The notes beneath the pieces are model-generated. The model ran no database searches and was not told the DNA's origin. It was given only the letters and a program-made list of their open reading frames with translations. A DNA stretch of 12,411 nucleotides, from contig JAQTRH010000022.1 of the NCBI GenBank assembly GCA_028711925.1, positions 1 through 12,411 on the forward strand, read 5' to 3'. How positions within the stretch are numbered: the first letter of the stretch is position 1; each line of letters starts with the position of its first letter. The translations under genes were made by a program, and so were the position numbers. The DNA is from Candidatus Nanoarchaeia archaeon. Lineage in GTDB: Archaea > Nanobdellota > Nanobdellia > Woesearchaeales > CG1-02-33-12. Positions 5,840 to 11,586 of the stretch are shown here, piece by piece.

Positions 5840-7252
5840 ATGGAAGAAAAAGAAAATATAATCTTCTCTAATGTGGAGATAAACCCATCAAAAGCTTATC
5901 TTCTTTATATTGGAAATATAAACTTTGCAGAAACAAGCAATTATCTAATCGAGAGGCTGGAAAGAAAATACAACAAAAAAGTTGAGTTAATAAAAGTCCT
6001 TCCCAACCTTCCGCATAATGATTATAGGGACAATATTATTATCGTTAATGAAAAAATCATGAAAGATGAGAAGTACAGCAAACTAATAGAGAGATATCTT
6101 TCTGAAAAAAGCCCTTACAATCCTGTTTTTCATATACACCAAGGCCAGATAAATGAGCAGGCAAGCAAAAATAAGTATGTAAAAAAAATAGCTGAGGATA
6201 TACTTGCAAATCAAGATGAGCTTTATGTAAATACATTCAATACAGACAGGATGAGTTTGCAAAAAAAATATGAAGAAGTTAAGTTGATAGGGCCTGATCC
6301 AGAAGTATTCTCTTATTTCAACAACAGGCTTAATCAAAGAGAATCAATTGAAAAAACAAAAATTCCAATTCCTTATGGTTTTTCTGTGAGAAGCATGGAT
6401 GAGCTTATTGGTATATACAAAAAAAAGTTTAAGAATAACTATGATGGCAAGGCTTTTGTAAGCAGCAAAACCAGTTATGGGGGAACTGGATGCGTTAAGG
6501 TTTCTGCTCTGGATGATATACTAAAGTCAGAAAAATTAATCAAAAAGAATGAGTTTGTAATTTCAGAGTTTCTTGATGTACAAAATTCTCCGTGCTCTTT
6601 TGGAATAGTTGTGGATGAAGAAAAAACAATATTTGTAAATTCTGCAGACCAGGTGATGGACGGATTCAAATACAACGGAACTATCTTTCCGTCATGCACA
6701 TCTGAAAAAAACAAAAAAAACATGGAAAATTACACCTATGAAATTGGAAATATTCTTGGAAAAAAGGGATTCAGAGGATTTTTTGGAGTTGACTTTGTTG
6801 TTGATGATAAAGATAAGCTATACTTTGTGGAGATAAATCCAAGAAAAGTCGGCTCAGTGCTTATGTCAATGAATGCCCACAAAATAAAAAATCCAAATAA
6901 GGTGTCTCTTCAGGAAATGGAGTTTTTGGCTACCAACGGTAAAAAAATGTATAAGAGTATTGACAATTTCAAAATACCTGATGACCTTTGTTGGGGAATC
7001 ATGAAAATAAGAACAAACAAAGGAAATCTTTTAGAAGAAAAGCTTGAGAGCTATATCAATGAAGTCTCTGCATCCTTCTATGCAGGAAAAAATGCATTAT
7101 TTCTTAATTCAAGAGACAACATCGCAGAGATTTATATGATGGAAAAATGCAAAAAATACAGCAGGGAAAGAATATTAGAGCTGTTAAATGATAACAAGAA
7201 AACAATAGAAAAACATGTCCCAAAACATGATATCAATAATTTTTTGATATAA
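5840..7252 (+). CDS. Orphan ATP-grasp ligase-like protein
   Basis: This 470-residue protein contains an ATP-grasp fold, which activates a carboxylate as acyl phosphate and joins it to an amine or similar group. The N-terminal part (about 18-135, LLYIGNINFAETSNYL onward) resembles a pre-ATP-grasp domain. ATP-binding features follow: GPDPEVFSYFNNRLNQRE (151-168), Lys210, a glycine loop SYGGTG (212-217), the hinge ISEFL with Glu243, and metal ligands Asp318, Glu331 and Asn333 in GVDFVVD and FVEINPRKVGS. About 120 C-terminal residues are unassigned. The arrangement resembles PGM1-like peptide ligases, but no precursor peptide or biosynthetic partner lies nearby, so the substrates are unknown. It is divergent from a peptidase gene and followed at once by the ileS leader promoter. 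Confidence 0.8.
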   Translation: MEEKENIIFSNVEINPSKAYLLYIGNINFAETSNYLIERLERKYNKKVELIKVLPNLPHNDYRDNIIIVNEKIMKDEKYSKLIERYLSEKSPYNPVFHIHQGQINEQASKNKYVKKIAEDILANQDELYVNTFNTDRMSLQKKYEEVKLIGPDPEVFSYFNNRLNQRESIEKTKIPIPYGFSVRSMDELIGIYKKKFKNNYDGKAFVSSKTSYGGTGCVKVSALDDILKSEKLIKKNEFVISEFLDVQNSPCSFGIVVDEEKTIFVNSADQVMDGFKYNGTIFPSCTSEKNKKNMENYTYEIGNILGKKGFRGFFGVDFVVDDKDKLYFVEINPRKVGSVLMSMNAHKIKNPNKVSLQEMEFLATNGKKMYKSIDNFKIPDDLCWGIMKIRTNKGNLLEEKLESYINEVSASFYAGKNALFLNSRDNIAEIYMMEKCKKYSRERILELLNDNKKTIEKHVPKHDINNFLI

Positions 7253-7254
7253 CA

Positions 7255-7270
7255 GCAAAAAGCTTATAAA
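7255..7270 (+). promoter_or_regulatory. BRE/TATA promoter of the ileS leader
   Basis: GCAAAAAGCTTATAAA begins three bases after the ATP-grasp stop codon. The TATA part (7263-7270) is centred 26-27 bases upstream of the ATG at 7293, the spacing seen at the leaderless genes here. The same 16 bases occur in the eS8 promoter (10998-11013, minus), which supports its being a real promoter. Confidence 0.65.
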
Positions 7271-7292
7271 CAATCTGTAATTCTAATAATAT

Positions 7293-7361
7293 ATGGATAA
7301 AAGCCATTGTATAAAAAACAATATTAATTTGGCTAGTTTTATTTCTATCATTATTATCTGA
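7293..7361 (+). CDS. Putative 22-codon isoleucine-rich leader peptide upstream of ileS
   Basis: An ATG at 7293 opens 22 codons ending in TGA (7359-7361). The peptide starts MDKSHCIKNN and ends FISIIII: Ile is encoded at codons 7, 11, 17 and 19-22, so 7 of 22 and five of the last six. The ATG sits exactly where the TATA element at 7263-7270 predicts a leaderless transcript to begin. Codons 16-19 (7338-7349) are also the left arm of a 12-bp inverted repeat whose right arm is 37 bases before the ileS ATG. By analogy with bacterial leader peptides, ribosomes slowing at Ile codons when charged tRNA-Ile is scarce would change the fold of the leader. In AT-rich DNA about one codon in ten is Ile by chance, so this needs comparative support. 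Confidence 0.5.
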   Translation: MDKSHCIKNNINLASFISIIII

Positions 7362-7408
7362 GAATGCCGGCTATTTTACAGGCTGGCTTGTTTCAAGATA
7401 GAAATAAA
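7302..7408 (+). promoter_or_regulatory. Structured RNA leader of ileS with competing hairpins
   Basis: Three pairings are visible. A 5' hairpin pairs AGCCATTGT (7302-7310) with ACAAT (7318-7322) and, past a bulge, GGCT (7331-7334). A perfect 12-bp stem pairs TTTATTTCTATC (7338-7349) with GATAGAAATAAA (7397-7408). Inside it, GCCGGCT (7366-7372) pairs with GGCTGGC (7381-7387), with two G-U pairs and an 8-base loop. AAGCCA (7301-7306) can instead pair with TGGCTT (7384-7389), which would break both the 5' and inner hairpins. No U-tract follows the 12-bp stem, so it is not a simple terminator. Confidence 0.5.
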
Positions 7409-7414
7409 TATAAA
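7407..7414 (+). promoter_or_regulatory. Possible second TATA box directly upstream of ileS
   Basis: AATATAAA overlaps the right arm of the 12-bp inverted repeat. A transcript from it would begin near 7437 and carry only GAGGCAAA before the ATG at 7445. If this is the main promoter, the upstream repeat could be an operator instead of an RNA stem. Confidence 0.3.
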
Positions 7415-7444
7415 CAAATGAAAATTTACATTAAATGAGGCAAA

Positions 7445-10400
7445 ATGGATAAAAAATATGATTTCAAGAAAATAGAAAAAGACACCCTTGATTTTTGGAG
7501 AAAAAACAAGGACAAGATTTATGATTCATTCCAGGAAAATAATAACGAAAAAAAGCCCTTGTTTTCATGGCTGGAAGGACCCCCAACTGCTAACGCTCCT
7601 CCTGGGCTGCATCATGTTGAGGCCCGTGTTTCAAAAGATGTTGTTTGCAGATACAATTTTATGAAAGGATTCGCAGTGCCAAGAAAAGGAGGATGGGACT
7701 GCCACGGCCTTCCTGTTGAGATACAAGTGCAGAAAAAGCTAAATCTTAAGACAAGAAAAGATATTGAAAAATTCGGAACAAAAAAATTCATTGATACATG
7801 CAAAAAAGATGTTTTTTCTTATGTAAAAGAATGGTCAGATATGACTGAAAAGATGGCTTTCTGGGTAGATTTGGATAATCCCTATAAGACAATGGACACG
7901 AGCTTTATGGAAAGCGAATGGTGGGCATTAAAACAATTGTTTGATAAAGGATTGATTTACCGCGGACACAAGGTTGTTCCTTATAGCGTTGGATGTGAAA
8001 CTCCATTATCAAGCCATGAGGTTGCCCTTGGATATAAAGAAGTAGAGGACATGACTGTCACAGTAAGATTCAAAGCAAAAAATGATGTTTACAAAAAAAT
8101 ACCAGGGCTTGAAAACAACAAAAAGGTTTATTTTTTAGTATGGACAACAACTCCATGGACGCTTCCAAGCAACCTTTCAATAGCTGTAAGCCCGGAAATA
8201 GAATATTCTGTTGTTGAAACAGATTTCTCAAAAGAAAAAAAAGAAAATGTATATTATGTTATAGCAAAAGACCTTATTGAAAGATATTTTCCTGTTAAGG
8301 AAGAAAGAAAAATAATAAAAACAATAAAAGGGAAACAGCTTAATGGTCTTGAGTATGAGCCATTGTTTGATTATTTTAAAGATAAAGTAAAAAATTCATT
8401 CAGGTTTATTCTGGCGGATTTTGTGACAACAGAAGAGGGAACCGGATTAGTGCATCAGGCTCCTGCATTTGGCGAAGAAGACTATGATGTATGCAAAAAA
8501 GAGGGCATCGATTTTGTGAATCCCGTTGACCTAGAAGGAAACTTCACAGACGAAGTTCCTGAATACAAAGGAAGATTTGTTAAGGATTGTGATAAGAACA
8601 TAATTGAAATGCTGAAAAAACAAGAAAAGCTGTTCATTCAATATCCAATAAAGCACACTTATCCATTCTGCTGGAGAACAGGATGCCCTCTAATTTACTA
8701 TGCAATGGACGCCTGGTTTGTTTCTGTATCAAAATTCAGAGAGAAACTTGTAAAACATAACAATAAAATTAATTGGTATCCTGAAAGCTTCAGAGAGGGC
8801 AGATTTGGAAACTTTATAAATGAGGCAAAAGACTGGGCATTATCGAGAAACAAATTCTGGGGAACACCCTTAAATATATGGGTATGCGAAGATGAAAAAT
8901 GCAACCATATGGAATCAATAGGAAGCATTGATGAGCTTGAGGAAAAAACAGGAAAGAGAGTAGACGATCTGCACATAGGCTCAGTTGACCCCTTGACATA
9001 CAAATGCCCGAAATGCAAAAAAATAATGAAGAGAACGCCAGAGGTTATTGATTGCTGGTTTGATTCAGGGGCTGCACAGTTTGCACAATTTCATTATCCT
9101 TTTGAGAATAAGGAATTGTTTGAAAAAAGATTCCCGTACAGCTTTATCTCAGAATCAATTGACCAAACTCGAGGCTGGTTTTACACACTGCACGTATTGG
9201 CAGTTCTTTTATTTGATAACCTAAGCTACAAAGATGTTGCTGTTGTGGGGCTTTTGTGCGATGAAAACGGGGAAAAGATGTCAAAGTCAAAAGGCAATAT
9301 ACTAAAGCCTGACGATGTATTTGATAAATATGGTGTTGATGCAGTAAGATTGCTTATGTGCTCTTATCCTCTGGGAAATAATGTAAAAGTGGGATTGTCA
9401 ATGTTCAATGAGATGATAATGCCTTTCTTTAACATACTTTGGAACTCATGTTATTATGCATCCTCTTACATAAGCAATTTTAAGCTTGAAAATTCAGGAA
9501 AAGAAACAAAAAAAATAGAGGATGACTGGATAATATCAATGATTAACTCAACAATTAAAGAAGTTGAGGAATGCATGAAGGCCTATGATTATGCCCATGC
9601 AACAGAGGCAATAAGGAATTTTGCAGTTAATAACTTTTCAAGGACATACATAAAATTTATCAGAGAGAGAACGCAGGAAGAGGATAAGGAATTAGCATAC
9701 ACCTTTAACTATGTTATCGAGAGGCTAATAAAGATAATGGCTCCATTCACGCCTTACATATCAGAATACATCTATAAGGATTTTGCTGATAAAAGAGGAT
9801 GGAGCGTTCATTTTGACGAGTGGCCAAAGCATGAAAAAATAAACAAGAATCTTGAAAATGAATTTAACTATGCCTTGGAAATAGTCCAGGCAGTGCTTGC
9901 CGCAAGGGAAAAAGCGCAGGTTGGAATAAGATGGCCCTTAAAAAGAGCAGTAATACAGAAGACAAAAGAGCATTCCAAAAATCTTTCAAAAAATGTTGAA
10001 GAGCTTATTTTGTCGCACACAAACATAAAAGAAATTGAATTCTCAGACAATTTCAAGCTTGAATACGATTTTAAGGCAAACTACAAGAACCTTGGAAAGG
10101 ATTTTGGGCAGGAAACCGCAAGCATAATTGAATTATTGAACAAAGAAAGAAAAAAAATCCTCGATGCAATAAATCAGGGAAAAGAAAAGATTTCTCTCGA
10201 CGGAAAAGAGATTAGCATAAAAGAGCACCTTAACATAATGAAGGTTGTGCCTGAGCAATTTGCATTAGGGGAAGCAAAAGACTTTGATATTTATCTTGAC
10301 AAGACAATGACTCCTGAGCTCGAGAGAGAGGGATATTTCAGGGAGCTTACCAGAAGGATACAGAGTATAAGAAAAGATTTTAACCTTGACAAAAAAGACA

Positions 10401-10582
10401 GGATTAATCTTTACCTTAAATTAGATGAAGAATTTCAGAAATATGTAATAGAAAACCTTGATGAGCTTAATTTAAAAGTGGGTTCAGAACAAACAAATTT
10501 TGGAGAGATTCCCTCGGAAATTCAATTAAACAAAGAAAAAGTGAAAAACAAAGAATTCATTGCTGGAATAAAGAAAATTTAA
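7445..10582 (+). CDS. ileS: Isoleucyl-tRNA synthetase
   Basis: This 1045-residue class Ia synthetase charges tRNA-Ile with isoleucine. The catalytic signature GPPTANAPPGLHHVEAR (45-61) carries GLHH (54-57) instead of HIGH, the swapped GxHH form. The CP1 editing domain, which hydrolyses Val-tRNA-Ile, shows WTTTPWTLPSN (233-243) and GTGLVHQAPAFGEEDY (332-347, with Asp346 as the likely editing Asp). DCWFDSG and KMSKS (611-615) complete the active site. Cys481-x4-Cys486 and Cys521-x2-Cys524 form a zinc knuckle. A helical anticodon-binding domain and a C-terminal domain follow. Length is normal. The ATG at 7445 has a GAGG (7437-7440) upstream. Its first ten bases, ATGGATAAAA, repeat those of the putative leader ORF. 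It ends tail to tail with the eS8 gene. Confidence 0.98.
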   Translation: MDKKYDFKKIEKDTLDFWRKNKDKIYDSFQENNNEKKPLFSWLEGPPTANAPPGLHHVEARVSKDVVCRYNFMKGFAVPRKGGWDCHGLPVEIQVQKKLNLKTRKDIEKFGTKKFIDTCKKDVFSYVKEWSDMTEKMAFWVDLDNPYKTMDTSFMESEWWALKQLFDKGLIYRGHKVVPYSVGCETPLSSHEVALGYKEVEDMTVTVRFKAKNDVYKKIPGLENNKKVYFLVWTTTPWTLPSNLSIAVSPEIEYSVVETDFSKEKKENVYYVIAKDLIERYFPVKEERKIIKTIKGKQLNGLEYEPLFDYFKDKVKNSFRFILADFVTTEEGTGLVHQAPAFGEEDYDVCKKEGIDFVNPVDLEGNFTDEVPEYKGRFVKDCDKNIIEMLKKQEKLFIQYPIKHTYPFCWRTGCPLIYYAMDAWFVSVSKFREKLVKHNNKINWYPESFREGRFGNFINEAKDWALSRNKFWGTPLNIWVCEDEKCNHMESIGSIDELEEKTGKRVDDLHIGSVDPLTYKCPKCKKIMKRTPEVIDCWFDSGAAQFAQFHYPFENKELFEKRFPYSFISESIDQTRGWFYTLHVLAVLLFDNLSYKDVAVVGLLCDENGEKMSKSKGNILKPDDVFDKYGVDAVRLLMCSYPLGNNVKVGLSMFNEMIMPFFNILWNSCYYASSYISNFKLENSGKETKKIEDDWIISMINSTIKEVEECMKAYDYAHATEAIRNFAVNNFSRTYIKFIRERTQEEDKELAYTFNYVIERLIKIMAPFTPYISEYIYKDFADKRGWSVHFDEWPKHEKINKNLENEFNYALEIVQAVLAAREKAQVGIRWPLKRAVIQKTKEHSKNLSKNVEELILSHTNIKEIEFSDNFKLEYDFKANYKNLGKDFGQETASIIELLNKERKKILDAINQGKEKISLDGKEISIKEHLNIMKVVPEQFALGEAKDFDIYLDKTMTPELEREGYFRELTRRIQSIRKDFNLDKKDRINLYLKLDEEFQKYVIENLDELNLKVGSEQTNFGEIPSEIQLNKEKVKNKEFIAGIKKI

Positions 10583-10596
10583 TTTTTAAATTTTTT
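10574..10596. terminator. Probable bidirectional terminator between ileS and eS8
   Basis: AAAATTTAA (10574-10582) and TTAAATTTT (10586-10594) form a perfect 9-bp AT-only inverted repeat around three T bases, covering the ends of both convergent genes. Plus-strand T runs at 10583-10587 and 10591-10596 provide the U-rich 3' end usual for archaeal terminators. Confidence 0.5.
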
Positions 10597-10975
10597 AATC
10601 TAACAATACAGCGTTTATTGTTCCTTCCTGGCCGGGCCTGTTGGTTATTCTGGCCTTTCCTTTGTCAGTATCAATAACGCTTCCCTTGGTCATTATATTC
10701 CTTCTTACAAAGTGCCTGTTTGAAGGCGTTTCAACCACAGAAGTTATCTTTGCTTTTGAGTATTTTTTTGTTTTTTTATCTATTAAATTGACAATATTAT
10801 CATTAAGAAGAATTGTTTTTTCATTTCCGCCGCGGGTCCTGATTACCTTTGGCTTTCTTTCATCCACTTTGGTTAATGAAGGCACTCTGCCCTGTTCATA
10901 CATCCTTTTCCCTCGGTTTCCCTTGTATCTTGAGCTTGTTGACTTTCTTTTTGACCTTCTTTGGCTTATTACCAT
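10595..10975 (-). CDS. rps8e: Small-subunit ribosomal protein eS8
   Basis: This 126-residue basic protein is the archaeal/eukaryotic ribosomal protein eS8, a 16S rRNA-binding component of the 30S subunit. Family hallmarks are the N-terminal SQRRSKRKSTSSRYKGNRGKR, then RTRGGNEKTILL, VETPSNRHFVRRNIMTKG and GKARITNRPGQEGTINAVLLD at the end. Length is normal for archaea. The ATG at 10975 is preceded by a TATA element 26-27 bases upstream, so the mRNA should be leaderless. It stands alone, convergent with ileS and divergent from the LSm gene, so the three translation and RNA genes use separate promoters. Identification is secure. Confidence 0.97.
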   Translation of the reverse strand: MVISQRRSKRKSTSSRYKGNRGKRMYEQGRVPSLTKVDERKPKVIRTRGGNEKTILLNDNIVNLIDKKTKKYSKAKITSVVETPSNRHFVRRNIMTKGSVIDTDKGKARITNRPGQEGTINAVLLD

Positions 10976-10997
10976 AACACAAGGGATTTTAAGATTA

Positions 10998-11013
10998 TTT
11001 ATAAGCTTTTTGC
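10998..11013 (-). promoter_or_regulatory. BRE/TATA promoter of the eS8 gene
   Basis: The minus strand reads GCAAAAAGCTTATAAA, with the TATA part at 10998-11005 centred 26-27 bases upstream of the ATG at 10975. All 16 bases are identical to the promoter of the ileS leader at 7255-7270. Confidence 0.75.
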
Positions 11014-11039
11014 TTGTTTTGATTTTTTTTATAGTAAAA

Positions 11040-11048
11040 TTTATATAT
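11040..11048 (+). promoter_or_regulatory. TATA box of the LSm-eL37 operon
   Basis: TTTATATAT is centred about 53 bases upstream of the LSm ATG, predicting a transcript start near 11070 and a leader of about 27 bases. A strong Shine-Dalgarno sequence GGAGGGTG (11083-11090) lies in that leader, in contrast to the leaderless genes nearby. Confidence 0.6.
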
Positions 11049-11096
11049 GCATCCCATATTCTATATTATGTTTTTATTTTTTGGAGGGTGTTTTAA

Positions 11097-11375
11097 ATGG
11101 AAGATTCAAGACCGCTTGATGCGTTAAACAAGGCAAGAAACAAAAGAGTAATGGTTGAGTTAAAGAACGGAAGGCAGTATATTGGGAAACTAAATGCTTT
11201 TGACATACACATAAATATTGTTTTAGAGGATGCAGAGGAGCATGTAGAGGAATATGCTGAAAAAGAAGTTGACGGAAAAAAAATTCAGGTAAGGACAGGA
11301 AACAAAGTAATGAACAGAAAGCTTGGAGTTGTCTTTATTAGGGGAGACACTATCATAATGATATCTCCTGCATAA
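11097..11375 (+). CDS. LSm (Sm-like) RNA-binding protein
   Basis: This 92-residue protein is an archaeal Sm-like protein, a family forming six- or seven-membered rings that bind U-rich RNA and act in RNA processing. The Sm1 motif (about 18-45) includes NGRQYIGKLNAFDIHINIVL with Asp36, His38 and Asn40 at the uridine-binding loop. The Sm2 motif is GVVFIRGDTIIMI (77-89) with Arg82, Gly83 and Asp84. A charged insert (about 47-71, EEHVEEYAEKEVDGKK) lengthens the loop between strands 3 and 4. The ATG is set by GGAGGGTG six bases upstream. The eL37 gene follows after 21 bases; this LSm-eL37 pairing is a common archaeal arrangement and suggests cotranscription. Confidence 0.95.
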   Translation: MEDSRPLDALNKARNKRVMVELKNGRQYIGKLNAFDIHINIVLEDAEEHVEEYAEKEVDGKKIQVRTGNKVMNRKLGVVFIRGDTIIMISPA

Positions 11376-11396
11376 TTGATTTCTTGAGGAAAGAAA

Positions 11397-11567
11397 ATGT
11401 CTAAAGGAACAGCATCAATGGGAAAGAAGAGCGGTAAAAAGAACATGATAAAGTGCCGCAGATGTGGAAAAAGAACTTATCACATAAGGAAAAAGACCTG
11501 CTCTTCATGCGGATTTGGAAAATCAGCAAAACTTAGAGATTACACCTGGAAAAGAAAAAAAGAATAG
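11397..11567 (+). CDS. rpl37e: Large-subunit ribosomal protein eL37
   Basis: This 56-residue basic protein is ribosomal protein eL37 of the 50S subunit. It starts MSKGTASMGKKSGKKNMIKC and has the family's zinc finger Cys20-x2-Cys23 with Cys35-x2-Cys38 (CRRCGK and CSSCGFGKSAKLRDY), ending in a lysine-rich tail. GAGGA (11386-11390) precedes the ATG at Shine-Dalgarno distance. It is the second gene after LSm. Its stop codon is three bases from the stop of the convergent CorA gene. Length and motifs are normal. Confidence 0.96.
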   Translation: MSKGTASMGKKSGKKNMIKCRRCGKRTYHIRKKTCSSCGFGKSAKLRDYTWKRKKE

Positions 11568-11586
11568 TTCTTAAAATAATTTTTTT
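11555..11586. terminator. Interleaved U-tract terminators of eL37 and CorA
   Basis: A run of seven T on the plus strand (11580-11586) lies 13 bases past the eL37 stop, inside the CorA coding region. A run of seven T on the minus strand (11561-11555) lies 10 bases past the CorA stop, inside eL37. Both come from AAA/AAG lysine codons at the ends of the opposing genes. U-runs without a stem suffice for archaeal termination. Confidence 0.45.

Noticed and set aside
7293..7444. A T-box or other known tRNA-sensing riboswitch upstream of ileS
   Set aside because: No T-box bulge sequence (TGGNACCGCG-like), specifier-loop layout or terminator is present, and T-boxes are bacterial.
7435..7452. Tiny ORF (MRQN then stop) starting at 7435 over the ileS start
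   Set aside because: Four codons overlapping the GAGG and ATG of ileS is best explained as chance within the ribosome-binding site.
10641..11096. 151-codon plus-strand ORF ending just before the LSm gene
   Set aside because: Its first two thirds are the antisense of the well-identified eS8 gene and the rest crosses two promoters. The translation is hydrophobic without family features.
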